Assembly: GCA_900465685.1 (NCBI GenBank)
Contig: UEGR01000005.1
Span: forward strand, 62,001 to 126,000
Direction of reading: 5' to 3'
Source of the DNA: Hyphomicrobiales bacterium
GTDB taxonomy: Bacteria; Pseudomonadota; Alphaproteobacteria; Rhizobiales; Rhizobiaceae
Length of the DNA: 64,000 nt
Numbering within the stretch: position 1 is the first letter of the stretch; the number at the start of each line of letters is the position of its first letter. Below are positions 18,142-27,396 of the stretch, piece after piece. The notes under the pieces are model-generated. The model searched no databases, had not been told where the DNA came from, and saw only the letters and a list, made by a program, of their open reading frames with translations. A program made the translations under genes and the position numbers.

Positions 18142-19161
18142 ATGAAACAGTGCAAGGCATGGATTGCCGGTGTGTCGGGTACAAAGCTTACACCGGATGA
18201 GGTTGCCTTTTTCCGCGATGAAAGGCCTTGGGGCTTCATTCTGTTCGCCCGCAATGTCGAAAGTCTCGAACAGGTTGCCGAGCTGACCGCGCATATGCGC
18301 GATGTGACGGGCCGCGATCAGACGCCGGTTTTCATCGATCAGGAAGGCGGGCGCGTGCAGCGTCTGCGTCCGCCGTTAGTGCCGAATTATCCGTCCGCTG
18401 GAGAGATTGGTGCGATCTTTGCGCGCGACCGCGAAGCAGGCCTGCGCGCCGCATGGCTGCACGCACGTTTGCATGCCTTCGATCTTCTGAAGGTTGGCGT
18501 CACCTCCGACTGCCTGCCGGTTCTCGATGTGCCCGTCGAAGGCGCGCATGATGTGATTGGCGCGCGCGCTTATTCCAAGAACCCGCATGCGGTGGCCGAG
18601 ATGGGCCGCGCCGCTGCCGAGGGTCTGCTGGCTGGCGGTGTGTTGCCGGTCATGAAACACATGCCGGGCCATGGCCGCGCCTTCGCGGATACGCATAAGG
18701 AACTGGCCCGCGTGAGCGCGCCGCTGAGCGAATTGCTGGCGCATGACTTCGTGCCGTTCAAGGCGCTGAATGACCTGCCCATGGCCATGACGGCGCATGT
18801 CGTGTTCGATGCGCTCGACCCAAAGCGTCCGTCCACTTTGTCGCCGACCGTGATCAACACGATCATTCGTGACGTGATTCAGTTCGACGGTCTGATCATG
18901 AGCGACGATATTTCGATGAAGGCGCTTTCGGGTGAACTGGGCGATATTGCCGAGGGCATCATCGGTGCAGGCTGCGATATCGTTCTCTATTGTGCAGGCG
19001 TTATGGAAGAGCTGGTACAGGTTGCCGCTCGCGTGCCAGTGCTTGAAGGCAAATCGAAGCGCCGCGCTGATCTGGCCGAAGTCTATGCCGGTGATCCGGA
19101 CCTCTCCGATGAGGCTGAACTGCGCGCCGAATTCAATGGCATGTTCGAAGCGATAGCGTAA
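18142..19161 (+). CDS. nagZ: Beta-N-acetylhexosaminidase (NagZ)
   Basis: This family 3 glycoside hydrolase removes N-acetylglucosamine from anhydro-muropeptides in cytoplasmic cell-wall recycling. At 340 residues it has the compact single-domain size of NagZ. FIDQEGGRVQRLRPP (near residue 65) and KHMPGHGRAFADTHKELA (near 170) hold substrate-binding residues and the mobile-loop Asp-His dyad. The nucleophile Asp is in LIMSDDISMKAL (near 255). I start it at the ATG at 18142, which has GAGGG eight bases upstream, not at the GTG at 18115. The order argS, SPOR gene, nagZ, scpA, scpB is common in rhizobia. Confidence 0.94.
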   Translation: MKQCKAWIAGVSGTKLTPDEVAFFRDERPWGFILFARNVESLEQVAELTAHMRDVTGRDQTPVFIDQEGGRVQRLRPPLVPNYPSAGEIGAIFARDREAGLRAAWLHARLHAFDLLKVGVTSDCLPVLDVPVEGAHDVIGARAYSKNPHAVAEMGRAAAEGLLAGGVLPVMKHMPGHGRAFADTHKELARVSAPLSELLAHDFVPFKALNDLPMAMTAHVVFDALDPKRPSTLSPTVINTIIRDVIQFDGLIMSDDISMKALSGELGDIAEGIIGAGCDIVLYCAGVMEELVQVAARVPVLEGKSKRRADLAEVYAGDPDLSDEAELRAEFNGMFEAIA

Positions 19162-19218
19162 TCGTTAAAACTTGTTAAACTGCACAGATGCGCCGCCCGG
19201 CCTGTCCGGGCAGCGTGA

Positions 19219-20103
19219 GTGACGACTGCGCATCGAGAGGCTAGCGGCTTGGCAGCATCAGGAACCAACACAGACGGAAAAGACGGCACGCTCGTGCCGA
19301 TGGATTCGCTGTGGCAAAGCGATGCCGAAAGAGCTTTAAGCGAACCATCATTGCTCATCGACGTGCAGGGCTTTGAAGGCCCTCTCGATCTTCTGCTGCA
19401 TCTGGCGCGCAACCAGCGTGTCGATCTGGCACGTATTTCCGTTCTGGCGCTGGCCGAGCAATATCTCGAATTCGTGGAGCGAGCCCGGGCAGTCCGGCTT
19501 GAGCTTGCCGCCGACTATCTCGTTATGGCGGCGTGGCTCGCTTATCTGAAATCCAAGCTGCTTATTCCCAAGCAACAGGGTGATGATGGCGAAACCGGCG
19601 AGGAGCTTGCAGCATCCCTGCAATTCCGCCTGAAAAGGCTGGAAGCAATGCGCGATGCGGCAGCCGCTCTGGTTAATCGCAATCGGCTGGGACGCGATGT
19701 CTTTGCACGCGGTATGCCGGAAGTGGTGATGGTCGACCGTGCCAGCCAGTTTTCCGCAACACTCTACGATCTTCTGACGGCCTATGCCTCGCAGCGCCAG
19801 AGGCAGGCGGTGTCTCATGTTCAGATCACCAAGCGCTCCGTTTGGTCGCTTCAGGAGGCGCGGGTCGCACTGGTGCGTCTGATGGGCGGCGATATTGAGG
19901 ACTGGATTTCACTCGACCGTTTTCTGATCGACTATGCGCTGTCGCCGCAGGAGAGGGCGTCGGCACTGGCAAGCTCCTTTGCCGCCAGTCTGGAACTGGT
20001 GCGGGAGGGCAAGCTGGAAGTCCGCCAGAATGCGCCATTCGAGCCGATTTATATGCGGGCCAAGCCCGGTTTAAGCGAATTTGACGAGGACGAGGATGTC
20101 TGA
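19219..20103 (+). CDS. scpA: Segregation and condensation protein A
   Basis: ScpA is the kleisin of the bacterial SMC-ScpAB condensin. The 294-residue protein shows QGFEGPLDLLLHLARNQRVDLARI, the SMC-binding N-terminal helix region, and a C-terminal winged-helix end near RPNAPFEPIY-like sequence. Start choice is uncertain: GTG at 19219 gives the longest form. A TTG at 19249 has GAGAGG eight bases upstream and may be the real start, and an ATG lies at 19300. The scpB start overlaps its stop by eight bases, so the two subunits are translationally coupled. Confidence 0.92.
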   Translation: MTTAHREASGLAASGTNTDGKDGTLVPMDSLWQSDAERALSEPSLLIDVQGFEGPLDLLLHLARNQRVDLARISVLALAEQYLEFVERARAVRLELAADYLVMAAWLAYLKSKLLIPKQQGDDGETGEELAASLQFRLKRLEAMRDAAAALVNRNRLGRDVFARGMPEVVMVDRASQFSATLYDLLTAYASQRQRQAVSHVQITKRSVWSLQEARVALVRLMGGDIEDWISLDRFLIDYALSPQERASALASSFAASLELVREGKLEVRQNAPFEPIYMRAKPGLSEFDEDEDV

Positions 20104-20812
20104 GGCGGAACGCCAGCTGGCGGAATTCGATATGGATAATGAGTTTGAGGAAGCACAGCTTCCGGCAAGTGGGCTGGCGGATCTGGCGCGTATCGTCGAA
20201 GCGATCATTTTTGCTTCCGCCGAACCGGTGTCGGAGCGCGCACTTCAGGAGCGTTTGCCGCCTAATGCCGAACTAGCGCCGATTTTGCAGCATCTCCAGA
20301 AGGTTTATGAGTCGCGCGGCGTGCATCTCGTGCAGGTCGGTGCGGCCTGGGCATTCCGCACCGCGCCGGATCTGGCCTTCCTGATGAGCCGTGAAGCGGT
20401 GCAGCAGCGCAAGCTGTCGCGCGCTGCAATGGAAGTGCTGGCGATCATTGCTTATCACCAGCCGGTCACCCGCGCCGAACTGGAAGATATTCGTGGCGTC
20501 GAAACCTCCAAAGGCACGCTGGACGTGCTGATGGAAACGGGCTGGATCAAGCTGCGCGGACGTCGCCGCACGCCGGGCCGCCCGGTGACATATGGCACGA
20601 CGGAATCGTTCCTTGATCATTTCGGATTGCCGGAAATCCGCGATCTTCCGGGGCTGGAAGAGTTGCGCGGGGCAGGGCTTCTGTCCGCCCGCATGCCTTC
20701 AAGTTTTGCCGTTCCGGTGCCGAATATCGACCCGGATGAGCTGACGGATGAGGAAGAGCCGCTCGAGGATATTGATCTCGAAGATCTTGGTTTGCTGGCT
20801 CCCAAGGGGTAA
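20096..20812 (+). CDS. scpB: Segregation and condensation protein B
   Basis: ScpB binds the middle of ScpA as a dimer of two winged-helix domains and regulates SMC ring closure. The 238-residue protein contains ARIVEAIIFASAEPVSERAL (first winged helix) and LSRAAMEVLAIIAYHQPVTR with EDIRGVETSKGTLDVL (second). The C-terminal 45 residues are acidic (PDELTDEEEPLEDIDLEDLG). I use the ATG at 20096, which sits in the scpA stop region with a purine-rich CGAGGACGAGG just before it. Confidence 0.94.
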   Translation: MSEAERQLAEFDMDNEFEEAQLPASGLADLARIVEAIIFASAEPVSERALQERLPPNAELAPILQHLQKVYESRGVHLVQVGAAWAFRTAPDLAFLMSREAVQQRKLSRAAMEVLAIIAYHQPVTRAELEDIRGVETSKGTLDVLMETGWIKLRGRRRTPGRPVTYGTTESFLDHFGLPEIRDLPGLEELRGAGLLSARMPSSFAVPVPNIDPDELTDEEEPLEDIDLEDLGLLAPKG

Positions 20813-20995
20813 GTCAGCGCCCGACTTCCTTATCATCCACAATTTGCTGCACATAAAGAGGACACATGCGACGAATAAAATCGTCACATCTGCCTTCACA
20901 GCTATACTTCCGTTTGAAAGATTGCTTGAAAGCGCTTAAATCACTATCGACATTGCAGGAACAGGCTGCGTTTAAGCGGCGATGAGAGGAATGAA

Positions 20996-21226
20996 ATGGG
21001 TAGCTTTTCCATCTGGCACTGGCTGATCGTTCTAGCGGTTGTGCTGCTTCTTTTTGGCCGCGGCAAGATTCCCGAGCTGATGGGTGACGTTGCCAAGGGC
21101 ATCAAGAACTTCAAGCAGGGCATGAACGACGAAGACGCAGCCAAGGACGCCCGGGACGATGGTCGCACGATCGACGCCAAGGCGGAAGAAACCGTCAACG
21201 ACGTCAAGAAAACCACCAAGTCCTGA
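20996..21226 (+). CDS. tatA: Sec-independent protein translocase TatA
   Basis: TatA is the pore-forming subunit of the twin-arginine translocase, which exports folded proteins. The 76-residue protein has the family layout: a short N-terminus, one membrane helix ([22 protein letters not shown]), a hinge FGRGK, an amphipathic helix [16 protein letters not shown], and a charged tail. The next two genes are tatB and tatC. A 9-bp hairpin in the 114-base gap before tatB may set different expression levels. Confidence 0.95.
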   Translation: MGSFSIWHWLIVLAVVLLLFGRGKIPELMGDVAKGIKNFKQGMNDEDAAKDARDDGRTIDAKAEETVNDVKKTTKS

Positions 21227-21241
21227 TCTATCGGATCAAGA

Positions 21242-21271
21242 ATGCTGCGTGTCAAAACGGATACGCAGCAT
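21242..21271 (+). promoter_or_regulatory. Hairpin between tatA and tatB
   Basis: ATGCTGCGT (21242-21250) and ACGCAGCAT (21263-21271) form a perfect 9-bp stem with a 12-base loop, starting 15 bases after the tatA stop. There is no T run after it, so it is more likely an mRNA-stabilising or processing structure than a full terminator. TatA is normally needed in excess over TatB and TatC, which fits such a structure, but the role is inferred. Confidence 0.4.
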
Positions 21272-21340
21272 GTTTGCCATCTGTAAAAGTGCGGTTTTCC
21301 GCCGAAAGACGGGACACGCGCGCAGTGCGCGGGGTATAAA

Positions 21341-22048
21341 ATGCTCGATGTCGGTTGGTCTGAATTGCTGGTCATTGCGATCGTGATGATCGTTGTTGTC
21401 GGCCCCAAGGATTTGCCGAAGATGCTTAGAGCCTTCGGCAAGGCAACAGCGCGCATGCGCGCGACAGCCAATGAGTTTCGCAACCAGTTCAATGAAGCCT
21501 TGAAAGAGGCGGAGCTGGAAGACGTCAAGAATATCATCGACGAAACACGCAAGCTCGATCCACGCTCCAAGCTTACACAGGTTTTCGATCCGATTCGAAG
21601 TGCAGGCGAAGACCTGAAATCGAGCATCAAATCCTCGACTTCCATGTCTCCGGCGACACCGGATACGGTTGCAGAAGTGACCACGCCGGTCGACGCGAGC
21701 GGAGCGCCCGTTCCTGCAGCAGCGCCTGTTCAGTCTGAAGCGGCTGCGGAAAAGCCTGCGAAGGCGCCGCGCGCTCCACGCAAGACAGCAGCAAAGGCAG
21801 CGCCTAAAGCTGCGGTAGCGAAAGCTGAACCCGCTGCGCCGAAGGCTGCAAAGGCCAAGGCCGCGACGGCAAAGCCAGCGGCTGCAAAGCCTGCTGCCGC
21901 AAAAACGGCTGCTCCCAAAACGGTTGCGGCAAAACCCGCACCGAAGAAAGTTGCTCCGGTTAAAACAGCGGACGCATCCAAGCCAGCTGCCGAAAAGGCG
22001 GTTGCTCCTGCCAAAAAGACCACCAAGAAGACAGGAACCAAAGCGTGA
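21341..22048 (+). CDS. tatB: Sec-independent protein translocase TatB
   Basis: TatB forms the substrate receptor with TatC. The N-terminal membrane helix MLDVGWSELLVIAIVMIVVV, the hinge VGPKDLP and the amphipathic helix RAFGKATARMRATANEFRNQ are typical. At 235 residues it is longer than the Escherichia coli protein. The extra length is a tail of about 100 residues (from about 130) made of Ala, Lys, Pro and Thr in AAKPAA-like repeats, reminiscent of histone H1 tails. Such tails are common in rhizobial TatB. The stop overlaps the tatC start (GTGA), indicating coupled translation. Confidence 0.95.
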   Translation: MLDVGWSELLVIAIVMIVVVGPKDLPKMLRAFGKATARMRATANEFRNQFNEALKEAELEDVKNIIDETRKLDPRSKLTQVFDPIRSAGEDLKSSIKSSTSMSPATPDTVAEVTTPVDASGAPVPAAAPVQSEAAAEKPAKAPRAPRKTAAKAAPKAAVAKAEPAAPKAAKAKAATAKPAAAKPAAAKTAAPKTVAAKPAPKKVAPVKTADASKPAAEKAVAPAKKTTKKTGTKA

Positions 22049-22869
22049 CCCGTGACGAGGATGAAATCGAGCAGAGCTCTGCGCCCTTGCTTGAACACCT
22101 GATCGAACTGCGCCGCCGCCTTATCTGGGCAATCCTGGCATTTTTCGTGGCATTTGCAGTTTGCTTCGCATTCGCAAAGCACCTCTTCAATCTGCTTGTC
22201 GTGCCCTACCAGTGGGCCATCGACTGGGCGGGCATGGATCGTTCCAAGGCGGAGCTGATCTATACCGCGCCGCAGGAGTTTTTCTTCACGCAGGTGAAGG
22301 TGGCGATGTTTGGCGGTATTGTGCTCGCTTTCCCGATCATCGCGGCGCAGATCTACAAGTTTGTCGCGCCGGGGCTCTATAAGCATGAGCGCATGGCTTT
22401 CCTGCCATTCCTCATTGCATCACCGATTTTGTTCCTGCTCGGCGGCGCGCTCGTCTATTTCTTCTTCACCCCGATGGTGATGTGGTTCTTCCTGGCCATG
22501 CAGCAGACGGGTGGTGCTGGCGAAGTGCAGATTTCGCTTTTGCCGAAGGTTTCGGAATATCTGAGCCTCATCATGACGCTCATTTTCGCTTTCGGTCTGG
22601 TGTTCCAGTTGCCGGTCGTCACAAGCCTCATGGCGCGTGTTGGTCTCGTGACTTCGGCTGGCCTGAAGGACAAGCGTAAATATGCGATTGTGATCGCGTT
22701 CATCGTGGCGGCTGTTCTGACACCGCCCGATCCGGCGAGCCAGATCGGTCTTGCCTTGCCGACGATCCTTCTCTACGAGATTTCCATTATCGTGGCTCGT
22801 ATGATCGAGAAGAAGCGCGACGAAGCAGAGAACGCAAAAGAAGCTGAAAACGACGCTTCTTCCTCCTGA
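22045..22869 (+). CDS. tatC: Sec-independent protein translocase TatC
   Basis: TatC recognises the twin-arginine signal and carries six membrane helices. This 274-residue protein has the N-terminal [18 protein letters not shown] signature, the [20 protein letters not shown] loop and helix, and the later [19 protein letters not shown], all family hallmarks. The GTG start overlaps the tatB stop. The charged C-terminal tail (about 15 residues) is variable in the family. It closes the tat operon, and serS follows 74 bases later. Confidence 0.96.
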   Translation: MTRDEDEIEQSSAPLLEHLIELRRRLIWAILAFFVAFAVCFAFAKHLFNLLVVPYQWAIDWAGMDRSKAELIYTAPQEFFFTQVKVAMFGGIVLAFPIIAAQIYKFVAPGLYKHERMAFLPFLIASPILFLLGGALVYFFFTPMVMWFFLAMQQTGGAGEVQISLLPKVSEYLSLIMTLIFAFGLVFQLPVVTSLMARVGLVTSAGLKDKRKYAIVIAFIVAAVLTPPDPASQIGLALPTILLYEISIIVARMIEKKRDEAENAKEAENDASSS

Positions 22870-22943
22870 TCGTAGACTACGATTTCCGCTGGCCGCAGTC
22901 TTTGCGGCCCGCTTCTGTTCAATTTCACGAAACGGCTTTTCCC

Positions 22944-24227
22944 ATGCTCGACATCAAATGGATTCGCGAAAACCCTGAAGACCTCGACAAGGCGCTTGCA
23001 AAGCGCGGGGCAGGGCCGCTCTCGTTCGAATTGATCGCGCTCGACGAAAAGCGCCGCGAAAATGTCGGCAAGGTTCAGGCTGCGCAGGAGCGCCGCAATG
23101 CCGCTTCGAAAGAAATCGGCAAGGCGATGGCTGAAAAAGATGCCGCCACCGCCGACAAGCTGAAAGCGGAAGTCAGCGAACTCAAGAATTTTCTTGCTGA
23201 GGCAGAAGAAGAAGAGCGCCGTCTGGTCAAGGAATTGAATGACGCTCTGTCGACAATCCCGAATGTTCCGCTCGGCGATGTGCCGCTTGGCAAGGACGAA
23301 GCCGACAATGTCGAGATTCGTCGTGTCGGCAATCAGCGTAATTTCTCTTTCCAGCCGAAAGAGCACTATGAGCTGGGCGAAGCACTCGGCCTGATGGATT
23401 TCGAACGCGCAGCGAAAATCGCCGGTGCGCGCTTCACCATCCTGAAGGGCGGTCTGGCGCGTCTTGAGCGTGCGCTCGGACAGTTCATGCTCGATCTGCA
23501 TACGACCCAGCATGGCTATACCGAAACCATGCCGCCGCTGATGGTGCGCGACGAGGCGGTTTATGGCACCGGCCAATTGCCGAAATTCTCGGAAGACCTG
23601 TTCCGCACCACCGATGGTCGCTGGCTGATTCCGACGGCGGAAGTGCCGCTGACCAATCTGGTTGCGGACGAGATCGTCGATGTGAAGACCCTGCCGCAGC
23701 GCTACACCGCGCTGACGCCTTGCTTCCGTTCGGAAGCCGGTTCCGCCGGTCGCGATACGCGCGGCATGCTGCGCCAGCACCAGTTCCTGAAAGTGGAAAT
23801 GGTATCGATCACCGATGCAGACAGCTCGGTTGCCGAACATGAACGCATGACGGCTTGCGCCGAAGAAGTGCTGAAGCGTCTTGAGCTGCCGTTCCGTACC
23901 GTCGTGCTTTGCACTGGCGATATGGGCTTCGGCGCGCAGAAGACCTATGACATCGAAGTCTGGCTGCCGGGGCAGAACACTTATCGCGAAATCTCCAGCT
24001 GCTCGGTCTGCGGTGATTTCCAGGGCCGCCGCATGAACTCCCGCTATCGTCCGGAAGGCGAGAAGTCGACGCGCTTCGTCCACACCCTCAACGGGTCTGG
24101 CGTCGCAGTAGGTCGCGCGCTCATCGCCGTCATGGAAAACTACCAGCAGGAAGATGGCAGCATTCATATTCCTGAAGCACTGCAGCCCTACATGGGCGGC
24201 ATCACGCGCATTGAAAAGGCTGCGTGA
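22944..24227 (+). CDS. serS: Seryl-tRNA synthetase
   Basis: The 427-residue class II synthetase charges tRNA-Ser and, for selenocysteine users, tRNA-Sec. It starts [18 protein letters not shown], with an N-terminal coiled-coil arm for the long variable arm (about 25-105). The catalytic core has motif 2 around [20 protein letters not shown] and motif 3 in [20 protein letters not shown] start it at the ATG at 22944. A longer frame begins upstream at 22902, but the N-terminal methionine here matches the family. Confidence 0.97.
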   Translation: MLDIKWIRENPEDLDKALAKRGAGPLSFELIALDEKRRENVGKVQAAQERRNAASKEIGKAMAEKDAATADKLKAEVSELKNFLAEAEEEERRLVKELNDALSTIPNVPLGDVPLGKDEADNVEIRRVGNQRNFSFQPKEHYELGEALGLMDFERAAKIAGARFTILKGGLARLERALGQFMLDLHTTQHGYTETMPPLMVRDEAVYGTGQLPKFSEDLFRTTDGRWLIPTAEVPLTNLVADEIVDVKTLPQRYTALTPCFRSEAGSAGRDTRGMLRQHQFLKVEMVSITDADSSVAEHERMTACAEEVLKRLELPFRTVVLCTGDMGFGAQKTYDIEVWLPGQNTYREISSCSVCGDFQGRRMNSRYRPEGEKSTRFVHTLNGSGVAVGRALIAVMENYQQEDGSIHIPEALQPYMGGITRIEKAA

Positions 24228-24262
24228 CTCAGGATTTCAACAATTAGGACAGGAGTGAAGAC

Positions 24263-25030
24263 GTGCGAATTTTGCTGACGAACGATGATGGTATCCACGC
24301 TGAAGGCCTCGCAGTTCTGGAGCGAATCGCACGACAGCTCTCGGACGATGTCTGGGTTGTTGCGCCCGAAACCGACCAGAGCGGCCTTGCGCATTCGCTG
24401 ACCCTCTCGGAGCCGCTGCGTCTGCGCCAGATCGACGACACTCATTTCGCGTTGCGCGGCACGCCGACCGATTGCGTTATCATGGGTGTCCGTCACGTTC
24501 TGCCGGGTGCGCCGGATCTCATCCTGTCCGGTGTCAATTCCGGTGCGAATATTGCAGACGACGTGACCTATTCCGGCACCGTGGCCGGTGCAATGGAAGG
24601 CACGCTGCTCGGCATCCGCTCCATCGCTCTGTCCCAGGAATATGATTACGAAGGCGACCGCCGGATCGTTCCGTGGGAAACGGCTGAAACCCATGCGCCG
24701 GACCTCATTCGTAAGCTGGTCGCTGCCGGTTGGCCGGAAGGCGTTCTGCTGAACCTCAATTTCCCGAATTGCGGTGCCGATGAAGTGCAGGGCACACGCG
24801 TGACGGCGCAGGGCAAGCTTAGCCATGATGCGCGTCTCGACGAGCGCCGCGACGGTCGCGGTTTCCCGTATTTCTGGCTGCGTTTCGGTCGCGGCAAGGC
24901 TCCGGTCGCCGACGACAGTGATCTTGCAGCCATTCGTTCGGACTGCATCTCGGTCACGCCGTTGCACCTTGATCTGACCGCGCATAAGGTTCGTGCAGAA
25001 CTGAGCACAGCGCTCGGTCTTGAAGCTTGA
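24263..25030 (+). CDS. surE: 5'/3'-nucleotidase SurE
   Basis: SurE is a metal-dependent survival phosphatase acting on nucleoside monophosphates and short polyphosphate. The 255-residue protein begins [20 protein letters not shown], with the two metal-binding aspartates in NDD. It carries [21 protein letters not shown], the substrate loop, near residue 92. It starts with GTG, preceded by GACAGGAG. It precedes pcm by 13 bases, the widespread surE-pcm pairing tied to stationary-phase survival and protein repair. Confidence 0.96.
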   Translation: MRILLTNDDGIHAEGLAVLERIARQLSDDVWVVAPETDQSGLAHSLTLSEPLRLRQIDDTHFALRGTPTDCVIMGVRHVLPGAPDLILSGVNSGANIADDVTYSGTVAGAMEGTLLGIRSIALSQEYDYEGDRRIVPWETAETHAPDLIRKLVAAGWPEGVLLNLNFPNCGADEVQGTRVTAQGKLSHDARLDERRDGRGFPYFWLRFGRGKAPVADDSDLAAIRSDCISVTPLHLDLTAHKVRAELSTALGLEA

Positions 25031-25043
25031 AGCGGGGGGAAGC

Positions 25044-25712
25044 ATGAGGCAGGCAACGTCTGAGCGGCCAAGGCTTTCGGACCAGGAAGGATTTGCATCT
25101 TTCGTCTTGCGCATGCGCGCGCGTGGCATTGATGATCCGCGCCTCTTTGCAGCCATTGAAGCAACACCGCGCCAGAGCTTTCTTGCTTCGGCGTGGTCGC
25201 ATCTTGCCTATAGCACTCGCACGGCGCCGCTCGATTGCGGCGAATATATCGAAGGCATTGACGATCAGGCGCGTGTGCTGGCAGCGCTCAAGCTGGAACC
25301 GGGTCATCGCGTGCTGGAAATCGGTACGGGGTCGGGCTTTACCGCCGCCGTCATGTCGTCGCTATCGGGCCGTGTGACGACGGTGGAGCGTTATCGCAAA
25401 CTTTGCGATCACGCCTTGCAGCAGTTCGTTTCGCTGAAGCGTGAAAACATCATGGTCAAGCATGCCGATGGACGCCATGGCATGCCGGGTGGTCCGTTTG
25501 ACCGAATCATTCTCTGGCTGGCTTGCGAAGAAGTCCCGCGCCATTTTGTGGAATTGCTCGCAACACATGGTGTACTCATCGCGCCGATCGGTCCCGGCGA
25601 CGGCGAACAGATCGTGACGCGAATCTCGAAGGTCGGTAGCCGCTTCGAGCAGGAAAACCTGATGGTTGTCCGCTATCAGCCCTTCATTGAAGGCGTTTCT
25701 TCGGTTCTTTAG
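25044..25712 (+). CDS. pcm: Protein-L-isoaspartate O-methyltransferase
   Basis: Pcm methylates isoaspartyl residues that form in ageing proteins, starting their repair. The 222-residue protein has the SAM-binding motif I VLEIGTGSGFTAAVMS (near residue 83) and a motif II-like FDRIILWLACEEVPRHF. The peptide-binding loop near residue 60 reads APLDCGEYIEG where many members have QPY or YPL. The start at 25044 follows a strong GGGGGGA site. Its TAG stop is the first three bases of a composite palindromic repeat, so the repeat has shaped the C-terminus. Confidence 0.93.
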   Translation: MRQATSERPRLSDQEGFASFVLRMRARGIDDPRLFAAIEATPRQSFLASAWSHLAYSTRTAPLDCGEYIEGIDDQARVLAALKLEPGHRVLEIGTGSGFTAAVMSSLSGRVTTVERYRKLCDHALQQFVSLKRENIMVKHADGRHGMPGGPFDRIILWLACEEVPRHFVELLATHGVLIAPIGPGDGEQIVTRISKVGSRFEQENLMVVRYQPFIEGVSSVL

Positions 25713-25808
25713 AGCACATCCCGAAAAGTGTGAAACGGTTTTCGGATGAGATGTGCGTTTCAATAAACATTTAGAGCGCCGATCTGATTGAATCAGATCG
25801 GCGCTCTA
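25710..25808. repeat. Composite palindromic repeat, copy 1
   Basis: The 99-bp element starts with TAGAGC. Its left half is an interrupted palindrome with CACATC and GATGTG outer arms and CCGAAAA and TTTTCGG inner arms. A short AT-rich joint follows, then a second TAGAGC that opens a perfect 18-bp inverted repeat (25772-25789 and 25791-25808) around a single base. A second element with the same plan lies at 38357-38460. The layout resembles the Bru-RS palindromic repeats of Brucella; that name is a suggestion only. The first bases give pcm its stop. Confidence 0.7.
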
Positions 25809-25995
25809 AATTGCCATTTTCTAATCTTACCATGCCATCCATTCCGGTTTTCATCGGAAGGGTGGCTGCGCGCCAATGTTCGCTTATGGTGTTTAATTGG
25901 TGAATCTTTTTTCAAAGTTGGGTCGTTCTTAACCAGCGAGTAACATTAACGCGCTTTAATCGTCTTACTGAGTTTCGAGTATGGACGAGTTGAAC

Positions 25996-27330
25996 ATGCG
26001 TTTCCCAATTTTGCAGCATACGTCCGAACGTCTCCTGCGGAATGTCGCAATCGTTCTGATTGCCGGCTTTGGAGCCGGGTGCAGTTCCGATACGATGCGT
26101 TTCACCGACGGCATCTTTACCGGTTCGACGTCCAATCAGCGCGTTGCGCAACAGCCCGCAGGCGATGTTTATGCGTCAGCCCCAATAGCGCCGGCTCCGC
26201 GGGTTTCCAGCGGAACGGTACAGCGTAATTCGCTGCCGGCACCATCAGCCGTATCTTCCGCCCCAATGGCGGCACCGGTTGCGGCAGCACGTCAGTCGGT
26301 TCAGGCCCCTGTCGCTGCAGCCTCCACGCAGATGCAGAATCAGGTTGGTCAGGCCCACACTATGGCAGCCAACCAGGTCAATGGTGCAGAGACCCGCGTG
26401 GCAAGCGCGGCAACCACGACCCACAACGCCGTGAACGGTACTGTTAACGGCGCGAAGGAAAAGGTTCTGGGTCAGCTTCCGGCAACGCCGGGGCAGGGTG
26501 CTCCGCGTCCGATGGACAACAACATTGCCGTTGTCCCGGCAGCCCCTTCGGTCAACGGCAAGAAGTCGTCTGCCGCTACCGATATGGCTTCCGCAGGTGC
26601 AAACACCGCAACACCTCCTGCGCCAAAAGGCGGCTATACGGTTCAGAGCGGTGATTCGCTGTTCTCGATCGCACAGAAGCACAATGTTCCGGTTGAAGAT
26701 CTGAAGCGGGCTAACGGCCTCTCCAATGGTGCAATCCGCGTCGGTCAGACACTGGTGGTCCCTGCAGCAGGTGCCGCTGCTGTAACGCAAGTTGCCGCTG
26801 TCACGCCGCAGCCAGCAAGCCCGGCCAAGGCCGCAGCCGCTGCAAACGATGCGGACGCCGGAAATGTGAAGCCTTATACACCGCCGCAGGCGAGCAACAA
26901 GGTGATCGAGGATGCCGAGAAGGATCAGGCCGCAGCGCCTTCCTCCACCGGCATTTCCCAGATGCGCTGGCCGGTTCGCGGTCGCATCCTGGCAAGCTTC
27001 GGTCAGCGTGATGGTACGGCAGTCAGCGATGGCATCGACATCATGGTTCCGGAAGGAACGTCGGTTAAGGCCGCTGAAAACGGCGTCGTCATCTATGCTG
27101 GTGATGGCCTGAAGGAATTCGGCCAGACGGTTCTGATCCGCCACGACAACGGGCTTGTGACGGTTTACGGCCATAACAGCCAGATACTGGTGCAGCGCGG
27201 CCAGAAGGTTCGCCGTGGCGAGGATATCGCCAAGTCGGGCATGAGCGGCAACGCGAAGTCGCCGAAGCTGCACTTCGAAGTGCGCAAGAATTCCTCGCCG
27301 GTCAATCCTTCCAAATATCTGGAAAGCTGA
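25996..27330 (+). CDS. NlpD-like lipoprotein with LysM and degenerate LytM (M23) domain
   Basis: The 444-residue protein has a lipoprotein signal with lipobox FGAGC (cysteine near residue 29). An Ala-Pro-rich low-complexity region leads to one LysM domain (about 213-257, YTVQSGDSLFSIAQKHNVP). A C-terminal LytM domain (about 340-444) follows. In LytM enzymes the first zinc ligand lies in an HxGID motif; here the stretch reads SDGIDIM, so that histidine is absent, as in Escherichia coli NlpD. YGHNSQ and KLHFEVR are kept. It is therefore likely an activator of a cell-wall amidase, and an AmiC-type gene lies at 52.7 kb. The start at 25981 is an alternative. Confidence 0.87.
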   Translation: MRFPILQHTSERLLRNVAIVLIAGFGAGCSSDTMRFTDGIFTGSTSNQRVAQQPAGDVYASAPIAPAPRVSSGTVQRNSLPAPSAVSSAPMAAPVAAARQSVQAPVAAASTQMQNQVGQAHTMAANQVNGAETRVASAATTTHNAVNGTVNGAKEKVLGQLPATPGQGAPRPMDNNIAVVPAAPSVNGKKSSAATDMASAGANTATPPAPKGGYTVQSGDSLFSIAQKHNVPVEDLKRANGLSNGAIRVGQTLVVPAAGAAAVTQVAAVTPQPASPAKAAAAANDADAGNVKPYTPPQASNKVIEDAEKDQAAAPSSTGISQMRWPVRGRILASFGQRDGTAVSDGIDIMVPEGTSVKAAENGVVIYAGDGLKEFGQTVLIRHDNGLVTVYGHNSQILVQRGQKVRRGEDIAKSGMSGNAKSPKLHFEVRKNSSPVNPSKYLES

Positions 27331-27350
27331 TCCGGAAAGGACAAGGCAAA

Positions 27351-27385
27351 CAAAAAGGCGGGCTGAAAAGCCCGCCTTTTTGTTG
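27351..27385. terminator. Bidirectional Rho-independent terminator after the NlpD-like gene
   Basis: CAAAAAGGCGGGCT (27351-27364) and AGCCCGCCTTTTTG (27369-27382) pair perfectly over 14 bases with a GAAA loop. The A run on the left and T run on the right suit both strands. It lies 20 bases after the plus-strand stop and 12 bases from the end of the convergent DUF815 gene. Confidence 0.93.
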
Positions 27386-27396
27386 ATGCGCGTTTT

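Noticed and set aside
19165-19185. CtrA-like site TTAA-N6-TTAA before scpA
   Set aside because: The spacing is six, not seven, and the site sits just after nagZ; similar near-misses occur at 25930 and 53996. They are too weak to list.
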